From an uncultured Acetatifactor sp. (GTDB lineage Bacteria; Bacillota; Clostridia; Lachnospirales; Lachnospiraceae): DNA of 14,848 nucleotides. Shown piece after piece: positions 6,968 through 13,727 of the stretch. Positions within the stretch are counted from its first letter, which is position 1. Each line of letters begins with the position of its first letter. Under the pieces are notes generated by a model that saw only the letters and a program-made list of their open reading frames with translations, did not search any database and was not told the origin of the DNA. The stretch covers positions 1-14,848 of the forward strand of contig CAJUCT010000064.1 in NCBI GenBank assembly GCA_910585015.1. Reading direction: 5' to 3'. Both the position numbers and the translations under genes were made by a program.

Positions 6968-6996
6968 ACATTTCTGTGACATTTGGATTTTATACT
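6968..6996 (+). promoter_or_regulatory. Exporter promoter with the same direct repeats as the two-component promoter
   Basis: ACATTT boxes at 6968-6973 and 6979-6984 are 11 bases apart, and a TATACT -10 box at 6991-6996 begins 12 bases after the start of the second box, exactly as at 5131-5159. No TTGACA-like -35 is present, consistent with activation by the adjacent response regulator. Transcription would begin near 7002, leaving a leader of about 90 bases before the ATPase gene. Confidence 0.75.
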
Positions 6997-6998
6997 GT

Positions 6999-7075
6999 CC
7001 TTATCAACAGGCAGAAAGCCTTGAAACACCACAAGGGTATACCTGTATGTCCTGAAAAACAGGACAGAGATAAGG
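6999..7075 (+). other. Structured 5' leader of the exporter mRNA
   Basis: CCTTATC (6999-7005), at the predicted transcript start, is complementary to GATAAGG (7069-7075), which directly abuts the AAAGGAG ribosome site (7076-7082). Inside, TGTCCTG-aaaaa-CAGGACA (7048-7066) is a perfect hairpin and AGGC/GCCT forms a smaller one. The leader may fold into a multi-branch structure next to the ribosome site. A regulatory role is speculative. Confidence 0.35.
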
Positions 7076-7092
7076 AAAGGAGCATTTGATTT

Positions 7093-7776
7093 ATGAATGT
7101 ATTACAAACAATCGATCTGAAAAAGTATTATGGCAGTGAGCCAAACATTACCCGCGCCCTGGATGGCGTCAGCCTCTCTGTGGAACAGGGGGAATTTGTG
7201 GCAATCGTCGGAACGTCCGGCAGCGGGAAATCCACCCTGCTTAACATGATGGGCGGGCTGGATACGCCTACGTCCGGCAATGTTATTGTCCGTGGGGATG
7301 AGCTGGCCAAAAAGAATGACGAGGAGCTGACCATCTTCCGCCGCCGCAACATCGGCTTTATCTTCCAGAACTATAACCTTGTCCCGATCCTGAATGTGTA
7401 TGAGAACATTGTCCTGCCTGTGGAGTTGGACGGAGATGTGGCAGACAAGAAGTTCATGGACGAGATTGTGAGGATGCTGGCGTTGGAAGATAAACTGCAG
7501 AATATGCCGAATAACCTTTCCGGCGGACAGCAGCAGCGTGTCGCCATTGCCCGGGCTCTCATCACCAAACCGGCCATCATCCTGGCTGATGAGCCCACCG
7601 GAAATCTGGATTCCAAGACCAGTGCCGGTGTGCTGGGGCTTTTAAAGCGTACCAGTATGGAGTTTAACCAGACTATTGTCATGATTACCCATAATAACGA
7701 GATTGCCCAGCTTACTGACCGGATCATAAGGATTGAGGACGGCAGGATCGTGGAGCAAGGGGGTGGCAGACCATGA
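7093..7776 (+). CDS. ABC transporter ATP-binding protein (MacB/BceA/LolD-like)
   Basis: This 227-aa ATPase drives the FtsX-type permeases encoded downstream. All motifs are intact: Walker A GTSGSGKST (40-48), Q-loop Q92, signature LSGGQQQR (142-149), Walker B IILADEPTGNLD (162-173) and switch H200. The ADEPTGNLD form is characteristic of the LolD/MacB/BceA group, whose members couple ATP hydrolysis to mechanotransmission rather than to a classic transport tunnel. AAAGGAG at 7076-7082 serves as ribosome site. Its stop overlaps the first permease start (ATGA). It is the only ATPase in this operon, so it presumably serves both permeases. Base composition is clearly richer in GC than in the permeases that follow. 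Confidence 0.95.
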   Translation: MNVLQTIDLKKYYGSEPNITRALDGVSLSVEQGEFVAIVGTSGSGKSTLLNMMGGLDTPTSGNVIVRGDELAKKNDEELTIFRRRNIGFIFQNYNLVPILNVYENIVLPVELDGDVADKKFMDEIVRMLALEDKLQNMPNNLSGGQQQRVAIARALITKPAIILADEPTGNLDSKTSAGVLGLLKRTSMEFNQTIVMITHNNEIAQLTDRIIRIEDGRIVEQGGGRP

Positions 7777-7803
7777 CATGGCCTTTTGAGAATGACACCA
7801 GCG
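7766..7803 (+). repeat. Permease start motif, copy 1
   Basis: This block contains gcagacc, then ATG, and encodes MTWPFENDTS. It is identical to copy 2 (from 10178) over the first 24 bases and differs at two positions in the next 14. Immediately downstream the DNA becomes AT-rich: hand counts give 31 G+C of 60 at 7321-7380 and 18 of 60 at 7801-7860. It is both coding sequence and a possible recombination site. Confidence 0.8.
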
Positions 7804-10166
7804 TTGTTATTAAAAAATTAGCGTCTGCTCAATTAAAGAAAGAGCGTTTGAAGAAAATTTTTACGGTTATTGCAATTTCATTGGCAACATTTTTGATGAC
7901 ATCCGTATTGCTCCTGGTTTCTGGAATTATTACAGTGAACCAAAATGGAAGCAATAACATAACAGGGTCTTATCATGCGCTTATTTCTGGCATAGAAAAA
8001 GAACAATATCAGAAATTGTGTGATGATGTGCGGGTAGATTTATGCGGATTCACAGCTTCCATTGGCAGCGTGAAATCTGGAAATGACCGCCTTAATATTT
8101 CGTATTCCAACAAGGATGCACTTACATTAAATGGGCTGTCTGTTTCCGAGGGGAAAATTCCAGAGAAAGCGAATGAGATCCTGATTGAACAGGAATACTT
8201 AATCCGGCAGAAGATAAATGCAGAAATTGGAGATACCATTCTGTTGCCAGACCCAGATAACGGCGGGGAAACATCCTTTTTTATAACAGGATACCTGAAA
8301 ACAGGGGTGAAAGGCACTGGCCGTTCCTTATATGCGGCTATAGTTTCTGAAGAATACTTCTTAGAAATGGATGGATGGAATTACTTTTCACCAGCAGTAA
8401 TGCTTCGTGTAAATTTAGATGCAAAAACGGACTCTGGGGATGTAAAAAACCTAATATCACAGATAGCGGCTGATGCAGGCTGTAAAGCGGCTCCTTCTTA
8501 TAATGAAGCGTATTTGAATATTAGCCAGCCTTCGGCATTGATAGTTCTGGCAGCTGTTGCCGGGCTGCTTGTTATCGTAACCGCTGGTATTTTGGTAATA
8601 TACAACATTTTCTATATTTCCATTATCAACTCAATTAAAGAATACGGACAGCTCCGCACAATAGGGATGACAGCAAAACAGATTCAAAGGCTTGTTCTTA
8701 GGGAGGGGACTTTGCTGATGTTACCTGCAATTCCTATTGGACTAATTGCAGGAATTGCAGTGGCTTATCTTTTAATCCCACATGGATTTGGATTATGGAA
8801 TGTGCTATGGATATGCCCGGTTGTTGTTGCGTTAACCTATGCCACTGTGCGCCTGTCCATCAAAAAACCTGCTAAAATAGCCGCAGCCGTTTCACCCATA
8901 GAGGCTTCCCGCTATGAACAAAATAAGAGGCCTAAATATAGACACAGGCAGCACAAGCTGACGCCGGGGTCTTTGGCAGTAAACCAGGTTTTGCGTTATA
9001 AGAAAAAGAATATACTGACAGCCGCCTCCCTTGTCCTGACTGGCGTCCTGTTGTTAGGTTTATCCTCTGTCCTTTCTTCGGTCAATGCAAAAGATATGGC
9101 TTTATCTGGATTTGCAAGAGGACAGTTCGTTTTAAGGATCTCAAATCAGGAGCTGGTGGAAAATCCTTTGGAGATTTTGCAGGAATCAAGTCCTTTTACG
9201 GAGGAAGTGGAAAAAGAACTCTCGCAATTATCAGGTGTGCAAAAGATCATGAACGATCAGCATCTCCCAGTTTCCTATGATCTGCAGGCCCTGGAATCAG
9301 ATGCTGAAATTGTAGGATTTGAGAAAGCAGATATGGCTTTGCTAAAAAGCTGTCTCTTAAATGGAAAAATATCAGATTATGAGCAAATGGCATCTAAGAA
9401 TCAGATGGTGATTGGCAGACCGGGTGACTTTGAGAAGTATTTTGGCATTCATCCGGAAGCCGGCTCGTCTGTAACGCTGAAGATTTTTGATGGACAGCAT
9501 ACGGAGAACCTGGAATTTGAGATTGCGGCAGTCCTTGACGAAAGTAAAATTGGAAATCATGGCGATAAAATAGATATGCTGTTATTGCCGGTTGATTCCA
9601 TGCAAAAAGTTGCACACAGCAATTTAACATATCAGTATGTAATTTGTGTAGAGGATTCTTTTGAACAGCAGGCAGAAAACGAAATAGACCAGATTGTATC
9701 AGATAACCCGCGGCTGAGTGTGGATTCCCTTTCTGCTGCGGTTGCCCAGAATGAAAACTTCCTGCAGGGGACACAGTTAGCCCTTGCAATAGCCATTGTT
9801 TTAATTGGCTGTTTTTCTGTGATGAATTTGTTGAATACAACTTTGACGGGAATTATCGTAAGGCGCAGGGAATTTTCTCTCATGCGTTCCGTGGGAATGT
9901 CCCAAAAACAATTATCCGTGATGGTTAATAAAGAGGGACTGATCGTAGCCGGCATGGGACTTGTATTATCTGTGATAATTGGTGGAGGAATTGGATATGT
10001 TCTTTGCTCATTTTTGAAAAACAGCCTGATGAGCTATTTGAATTATAAATTTCCATTGGGTATTACAATCTTGAATTGTGCGGTTATTATTTTATGTAGT
10101 GTGTTGGTTACAACAGGTGCCTTAAAGCAGCAAAGTAAGTCATCAATGATGGAAGCTCTGCGATAA
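7773..10166 (+). CDS. FtsX-type ABC transporter permease 1 (8-TM, large extracellular domains)
   Basis: This 797-aa membrane protein consists of two FtsX-like halves. A short cytoplasmic start (MTWPFENDTS) leads to TM1 (about 30-53), an extracellular domain (54-254) and TM2-4 (about 255-285, 312-335, 341-360). A second half follows with TM5 (415-435), a second extracellular domain (436-667) and TM6-8 (about 668-695, 723-745, 758-782). The coupling helices that contact the ATPase are EYGQLRTIGMTAKQI (about 290-304) and EFSLMRSVGMSQKQL in the second half. The C-terminus ends in a basic tail, KQQSKSSMMEALR. It starts within the ATPase stop codon. Large extracellular domains with an adjacent sensorless kinase fit detection and removal of cell-envelope-active peptides. 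The specific ligand is unknown. Confidence 0.92.
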   Translation: MTWPFENDTSVVIKKLASAQLKKERLKKIFTVIAISLATFLMTSVLLLVSGIITVNQNGSNNITGSYHALISGIEKEQYQKLCDDVRVDLCGFTASIGSVKSGNDRLNISYSNKDALTLNGLSVSEGKIPEKANEILIEQEYLIRQKINAEIGDTILLPDPDNGGETSFFITGYLKTGVKGTGRSLYAAIVSEEYFLEMDGWNYFSPAVMLRVNLDAKTDSGDVKNLISQIAADAGCKAAPSYNEAYLNISQPSALIVLAAVAGLLVIVTAGILVIYNIFYISIINSIKEYGQLRTIGMTAKQIQRLVLREGTLLMLPAIPIGLIAGIAVAYLLIPHGFGLWNVLWICPVVVALTYATVRLSIKKPAKIAAAVSPIEASRYEQNKRPKYRHRQHKLTPGSLAVNQVLRYKKKNILTAASLVLTGVLLLGLSSVLSSVNAKDMALSGFARGQFVLRISNQELVENPLEILQESSPFTEEVEKELSQLSGVQKIMNDQHLPVSYDLQALESDAEIVGFEKADMALLKSCLLNGKISDYEQMASKNQMVIGRPGDFEKYFGIHPEAGSSVTLKIFDGQHTENLEFEIAAVLDESKIGNHGDKIDMLLLPVDSMQKVAHSNLTYQYVICVEDSFEQQAENEIDQIVSDNPRLSVDSLSAAVAQNENFLQGTQLALAIAIVLIGCFSVMNLLNTTLTGIIVRRREFSLMRSVGMSQKQLSVMVNKEGLIVAGMGLVLSVIIGGGIGYVLCSFLKNSLMSYLNYKFPLGITILNCAVIILCSVLVTTGALKQQSKSSMMEALR

Positions 10167-10177
10167 TAGAAGGAGGT

Positions 10178-10217
10178 GCAGACCATGACATGGCCTTTTG
10201 AAAATGATACCAGCGCT
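10178..10217 (+). repeat. Permease start motif, copy 2
   Basis: The block gcagacc-ATG-acatggccttttga matches copy 1, and from the ATG its first 33 bases (10185-10217) are identical to copy 3 (12573-12605). The encoded residues are MTWPFENDTSA. The rest of the three permeases has diverged strongly, so the conservation at DNA level is striking. Confidence 0.8.
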
Positions 10218-12539
10218 GTTACCCGTAGGTTATCAAATGCCCGTATTGGACAGAACCATTTCAGGAATCGTCTGATTGGGATTATTATATTTATGGCGGC
10301 AGCCATTATGGCGTTTGTTTCTTCTTATGCATATAACATTACAAATGAATATGCGGTATCAACTGCATATCAGGGAATTTTCCAAAATCTTTCACATGAG
10401 AATATCTCTTTGCTGAAAGAAGATCCCCATATTCAAAAAGTGGGTGTATACCAGTCTGTCGGCATGACGGAACAGGAGAATGGCATCACAATGGGTATGG
10501 TATGTTCTGATGAAACAACCATGCAGCTCTCCAACATCACACTGTTGGAAGGACGTATGCCCCAGGCAGCGGATGAATTGCTCGTGGAAAGGGGATATAT
10601 AGATACCCTGGATCTAAAAGTGGGGACCGGCGACACAATATCCCTTCATTATCGCAACCAGGCAAGCCGTCAGTTAGAAACAAAAGATTTCCGGATTACA
10701 GGTTTTATTCAAACAACCGCTGAGAATGACAGAGACAGGGTTGCTTATAACGCTATTGTTTCACAGAATTTTGTGCGGGAAAACCCTGCTCTTTCCATTG
10801 GACCGGTGGCAGCTATGATTTCTGTCCATGATACTGCAAAATATACCAATCAGGAATTAAAAGAGCTGATACAGACGATTGGCCTTGATTGTGGGATCTC
10901 TGCAGACAACATTCAGGTAAATAATTTATACATTGACAGCAATAACATGTCAAATGAGACGGTGCTGACGGTTTTGCTCGTTGGGTTGGTCTTAATCGGT
11001 GTATGTTCCCTGGTTGTCTATAATATATTTTATATTTCGGTTATAAATAATGTAGTTTCCTTTGGACAGCTGCGTACAATTGGCACTACGAAGAAACAAA
11101 TCAGGCAGATTATTTCACGGGAAGGAAACTATCTTGCGCTTCACTTCATTCCATTTGGGTGTATGGCAGGCGCGGTGTTATCTTTTCTGATAGACCAGAG
11201 CGCTTTTCAGCTGCTTCCAGATATTGTGATTGTGTTTTTATCAGGAATTGCTGTATTTGTTTGTGTAAGGCTCTCTGTTTTGAAACCAGCAAAGATTGCC
11301 ACGTCAGCTTCACCTGTGGAAGCATTCCGTTATAGCGGTTATAGCGGAACAAAAAAAAGGAAAAAGAGCAGGAAGCATCTTACGCCATTTTCACTTGCGG
11401 TTATGAACCTGTCCCGTAACAGGAAGAAAAGTATATTGACCTTTATTTCACTGGCTTTGAGCGGAACGATGTTTATAGGGATTTCTTCCCTGCTATCCTC
11501 CCTTGATCCTGAGCAAAGGGCGAAACAGGCCTTCCCTTATGAGGGAAGTTATGTGGTGGAATTGAACCGGGCGCTGGTCACGCCTACGTTTTCCCTCACT
11601 CAGCTGCAGGAAAACAATCTACTGACAGATGAATTGAAAAATGATATTTTGTCAATTGACGGGGTATATGAAATCATCTGCCAGCAGGAAATATGCGTTG
11701 GGATAGATGGAATGGAAACGGCAATCCGGAGTATGAACACAGAGGATTATAAGGAATTAAAGAACAAGATAATGACCGGGAAATTGCCGGGTTATGACCA
11801 TACAGGAGAAAACTCCCTTATCATTAACATGGGCAGCCCGGAATTAGAATACCTGCATAAGAACTATGAAGTGGGCGGTACTGTCACTTTTTCACAGGCA
11901 GGAAACAGCCTTACTTATACCATATCTGCGATTGTTTTTGACAGGGACAGCTCTGTCAGCTTTATCCTTCCGGCAGGTGAAATGGAACAGACGGTTCCCT
12001 ATAATGCAAACAGTGCATTTGTAATCCGGGTAAAGACAGACAGTTATGCCGGAATTGAGGATGAATTATATTCATTGGTTTTGGCAAGCGATACTTTACG
12101 CTTGAAAACATTAAAAGATATGACAATGCAATACAAAAGCGTATTCAGCACAATTTCCATTGCGGCATATGCACTGTTGGCAGTTATTGTCATATTCAGT
12201 ATTATCAACCTGGCAAATACCAGTATGACGAATATCATTTCCAGAAGGAAAGAAATGGGGTTGTTCCGGGCGGTTGGCTTAAGCCACAGACAGCTTTATC
12301 ATATGATAGGGTTTGAAAATGCATTTCAAACGGTTGGCAGTTTTGCCACCTCCCTTATCTGCGGTCTGGAAATTGGAAAAGCAATATGCTCTGCTGTAGG
12401 GATTGTGCCTGGATTTAGCTTCGTAAATTATACTTTTCCTGTAGTACCAGTTCTCTTATATGTCCTGTTAGTTTTTATGCTTCAATTGGTCCTTACAAAA
12501 TGGGCTGGCCGGTATTGCAGAAAAAATAGTGTTGTATAG
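10185..12539 (+). CDS. FtsX-type ABC transporter permease 2 (8-TM), probably shortened at the C-terminus
   Basis: This 784-aa paralogue of permease 1 has the same plan: TM1 about 30-50, extracellular domain 51-260, TM2-4 starting at about 262, a basic linker (KKRKKSRKHLTPFSLAVMNL), TM5, a second extracellular domain and three final helices. Coupling helices are FGQLRTIGTTKKQI (293-306) and KEMGLFRAVGLSHRQL. The ATG at 10185 is preferred because AGGAGG lies at 10171-10176; an in-frame GTG at 10176 overlaps that site. The frame ends KNSVV-TAG (TAG at 12537-12539). Beyond it the same frame reads Q-L-R-V-M-E before a second TAG (12558-12560), which looks like the normal family tail after a GAG-to-TAG change. 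It follows permease 1 by 18 bases. It could dimerise with permease 1 or compete for the single ATPase. Confidence 0.9.
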   Translation: MTWPFENDTSAVTRRLSNARIGQNHFRNRLIGIIIFMAAAIMAFVSSYAYNITNEYAVSTAYQGIFQNLSHENISLLKEDPHIQKVGVYQSVGMTEQENGITMGMVCSDETTMQLSNITLLEGRMPQAADELLVERGYIDTLDLKVGTGDTISLHYRNQASRQLETKDFRITGFIQTTAENDRDRVAYNAIVSQNFVRENPALSIGPVAAMISVHDTAKYTNQELKELIQTIGLDCGISADNIQVNNLYIDSNNMSNETVLTVLLVGLVLIGVCSLVVYNIFYISVINNVVSFGQLRTIGTTKKQIRQIISREGNYLALHFIPFGCMAGAVLSFLIDQSAFQLLPDIVIVFLSGIAVFVCVRLSVLKPAKIATSASPVEAFRYSGYSGTKKRKKSRKHLTPFSLAVMNLSRNRKKSILTFISLALSGTMFIGISSLLSSLDPEQRAKQAFPYEGSYVVELNRALVTPTFSLTQLQENNLLTDELKNDILSIDGVYEIICQQEICVGIDGMETAIRSMNTEDYKELKNKIMTGKLPGYDHTGENSLIINMGSPELEYLHKNYEVGGTVTFSQAGNSLTYTISAIVFDRDSSVSFILPAGEMEQTVPYNANSAFVIRVKTDSYAGIEDELYSLVLASDTLRLKTLKDMTMQYKSVFSTISIAAYALLAVIVIFSIINLANTSMTNIISRRKEMGLFRAVGLSHRQLYHMIGFENAFQTVGSFATSLICGLEIGKAICSAVGIVPGFSFVNYTFPVVPVLLYVLLVFMLQLVLTKWAGRYCRKNSVV

Positions 12540-12572
12540 CAGCTTCGTGTGATGGAATAGGAGATGGAGGAC

Positions 12573-12605
12573 ATGACATGGCCTTTTGAAAATGATACCA
12601 GCGCT
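12573..12605 (+). repeat. Permease start motif, copy 3
   Basis: The block is identical over 33 bases to 10185-10217 and opens the third, broken permease. Composition changes here: hand counts give 19 G+C of 60 at 12421-12480, 30 at 12601-12660 and 36 at 12661-12720. This mirrors the opposite change at copy 1. Confidence 0.8.
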
Positions 12606-13336
12606 ATTGTGAAAAAACTTGCGAAGCGCAGCCTTGTAAGCGAAAAGCGCCGGAACTTGATGGTGGTGGCCGCTGTCGCCCTAGCGGCGTTCATGATATG
12701 CTTTGCAGCGGTCATATCCGTTTCCATTGTACAGATCCAGCAGGGTCAGGTGGCCGACACCTATGAGGCGGTCTTCACCGGCGTGGAGGAGGATCATGTG
12801 GCGGCGCTGAAAGACCTGCCGGAGTTTGCCCGGGTGGGCGGATACCCACAGCGTCCTTCTGAGTACGGATTATCAGAAGCACCATGCCGACATGGATGTT
12901 GAAGCCACCATGGATCTGATCCTGGGTCAGGAAACTGTGACAGTTACCATATCTGGACTGTTCGATGCGTCGAAGACAGTAAACGGACATGGTACGCTTG
13001 CCATGGATTCGGTGGCTCTGTTCGCACCAGAGGAGTTGTTTCGTGAGATACATCCTGAAATCGAAAGCTTTGACTACTCCTGGAGTATTGTTAATGATCC
13101 CGTAAAAGCAGAGTCTGTGGAAAGCAGGCTTAAGGAGCTGATATCCGGCCGCAGCAATCTTGGAATGGATACTAAGACTGCACATATCGAATACGAGAAA
13201 ATGCAGAGCAGCATTATTTTTGGAAGCGGGGCTGTTCCTCCTTGTGCTGTTTGGTATGGAGGTAGTCCTGTCAGTTTGGATGGTGCGCAGGCAGAAAAAG
13301 CAATCCCTGGTTCAGCAGATGCGGGCACAAAGTTAA
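12573..13336 (+). pseudogene. Remnant of a third FtsX-type permease (three frames, internal deletions)
   Basis: The first frame (from ATG 12573, ribosome site AGGAGA at 12559-12564) encodes MTWPFENDTS, a basic segment, one transmembrane helix (MVVAAVALAAFMICFAAVI) and the start of an extracellular domain up to about ARVGGY near 12840, then runs into unrelated residues and a stop at 12902. A second frame holds a later extracellular piece (about 12850-13220), including VTVTISGLFDAS and DSVALFAPEELFREI, ending at KMQSSIIFG. A third frame from about 13229 gives a final hydrophobic helix (GLFLLVLFGMEVVLSVW) and a basic tail, MVRRQKKQSLVQQMRAQS, stopping at 13334-13336. An intact relative would need about 800 codons, whereas about 255 remain. 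The central helices and most of the extracellular domains are gone, so it cannot act as a permease. Its GC-rich first part differs from permeases 1 and 2. Confidence 0.85.
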
Positions 13337-13422
13337 ATTCAACTTGGTGAAATATCCTGAGTGATAGATTTGATTTTATACAGCATTTCGCAACAACAGA
13401 TAAACATTTCACAGCAATGAAA

Positions 13423-13451
13423 TTGTTTTGATTTATTTAGCAGGCTATAAT
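13423..13451 (+). promoter_or_regulatory. Promoter in the region after the permease remnant
   Basis: TTGTTT (13423-13428) and TATAAT (13446-13451) are separated by 17 bases, giving a good vegetative promoter. An imperfect inverted repeat, AAACATTTCA (13402-13411) with TGAAATTGTTT (13418-13428), overlaps the -35 box and could be an operator. The transcript would begin near 13458, just before the hairpin at 13467-13499. Confidence 0.55.
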
Positions 13452-13466
13452 AAAATGTCAGTCTGT

Positions 13467-13499
13467 GGCAACGGCAAAAGTTTTTCTTTTGCCATTGCC
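13467..13499 (+). other. Strong leader hairpin
   Basis: GGCAACGGCAAAAG (13467-13480) and CTTTTGCCATTGCC (13486-13499) pair over 14 positions with one mismatch around a TTTTT loop. No T tract follows, so it is not a standard terminator. It lies about ten bases into the transcript predicted from 13423-13451. A second hairpin, CCATTGCA/TGCAATGG (13628-13656), follows, and its 3' arm could instead pair with the 3' arm of this one. Confidence 0.55.
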
Positions 13500-13516
13500 G
13501 ATATAATGGAAATAAA

Positions 13517-13681
13517 ATGAATAAGAAAAAATTAATTCGTATGGTATCGGTTTATTCGGTTATATATACAGCAATTACATTATTGAACATCAGCAATAAA
13601 CTTCTGATGTATGAAAGCAAAATACATCCATTGCACAAACTTCGTTTATGCAATGGGTATTCCGCCCTTATTTGGCAATGA
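13517..13681 (+). CDS. Small hypothetical ORF or leader peptide, 54 aa
   Basis: The frame from ATG 13517 to TGA 13679-13681 encodes a basic start (MNKKKLIR), one hydrophobic segment (MVSVYSVIYTAITLLNI, about residues 9-25) and a polar tail. I do not recognise it. In favour: a good promoter at 13423-13451 and a plausible membrane-peptide pattern. Against: only a weak GGAA ribosome site, a strong hairpin across the tail, and its place between a pseudogene and a convergent gene. It could be a leader peptide, a truncated membrane gene or chance. Confidence 0.3.
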   Translation: MNKKKLIRMVSVYSVIYTAITLLNISNKLLMYESKIHPLHKLRLCNGYSALIWQ

Positions 13682-13727
13682 TTAAAGAGGAACAAAGACA
13701 ACAGTGTTAAACCCGAAAAGTAAAAGA

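Noticed and set aside
9394..9840. 148-aa minus-strand ORF inside permease 1
   Set aside because: It is a shadow of the coding frame of a conserved permease, with no ribosome site or domain.
12826..13350. Independent 174-aa gene after permease 2
   Set aside because: Its middle reads as an FtsX-type extracellular domain and the true C-terminal helix lies in another frame. It is part of the broken third permease, not a separate gene.
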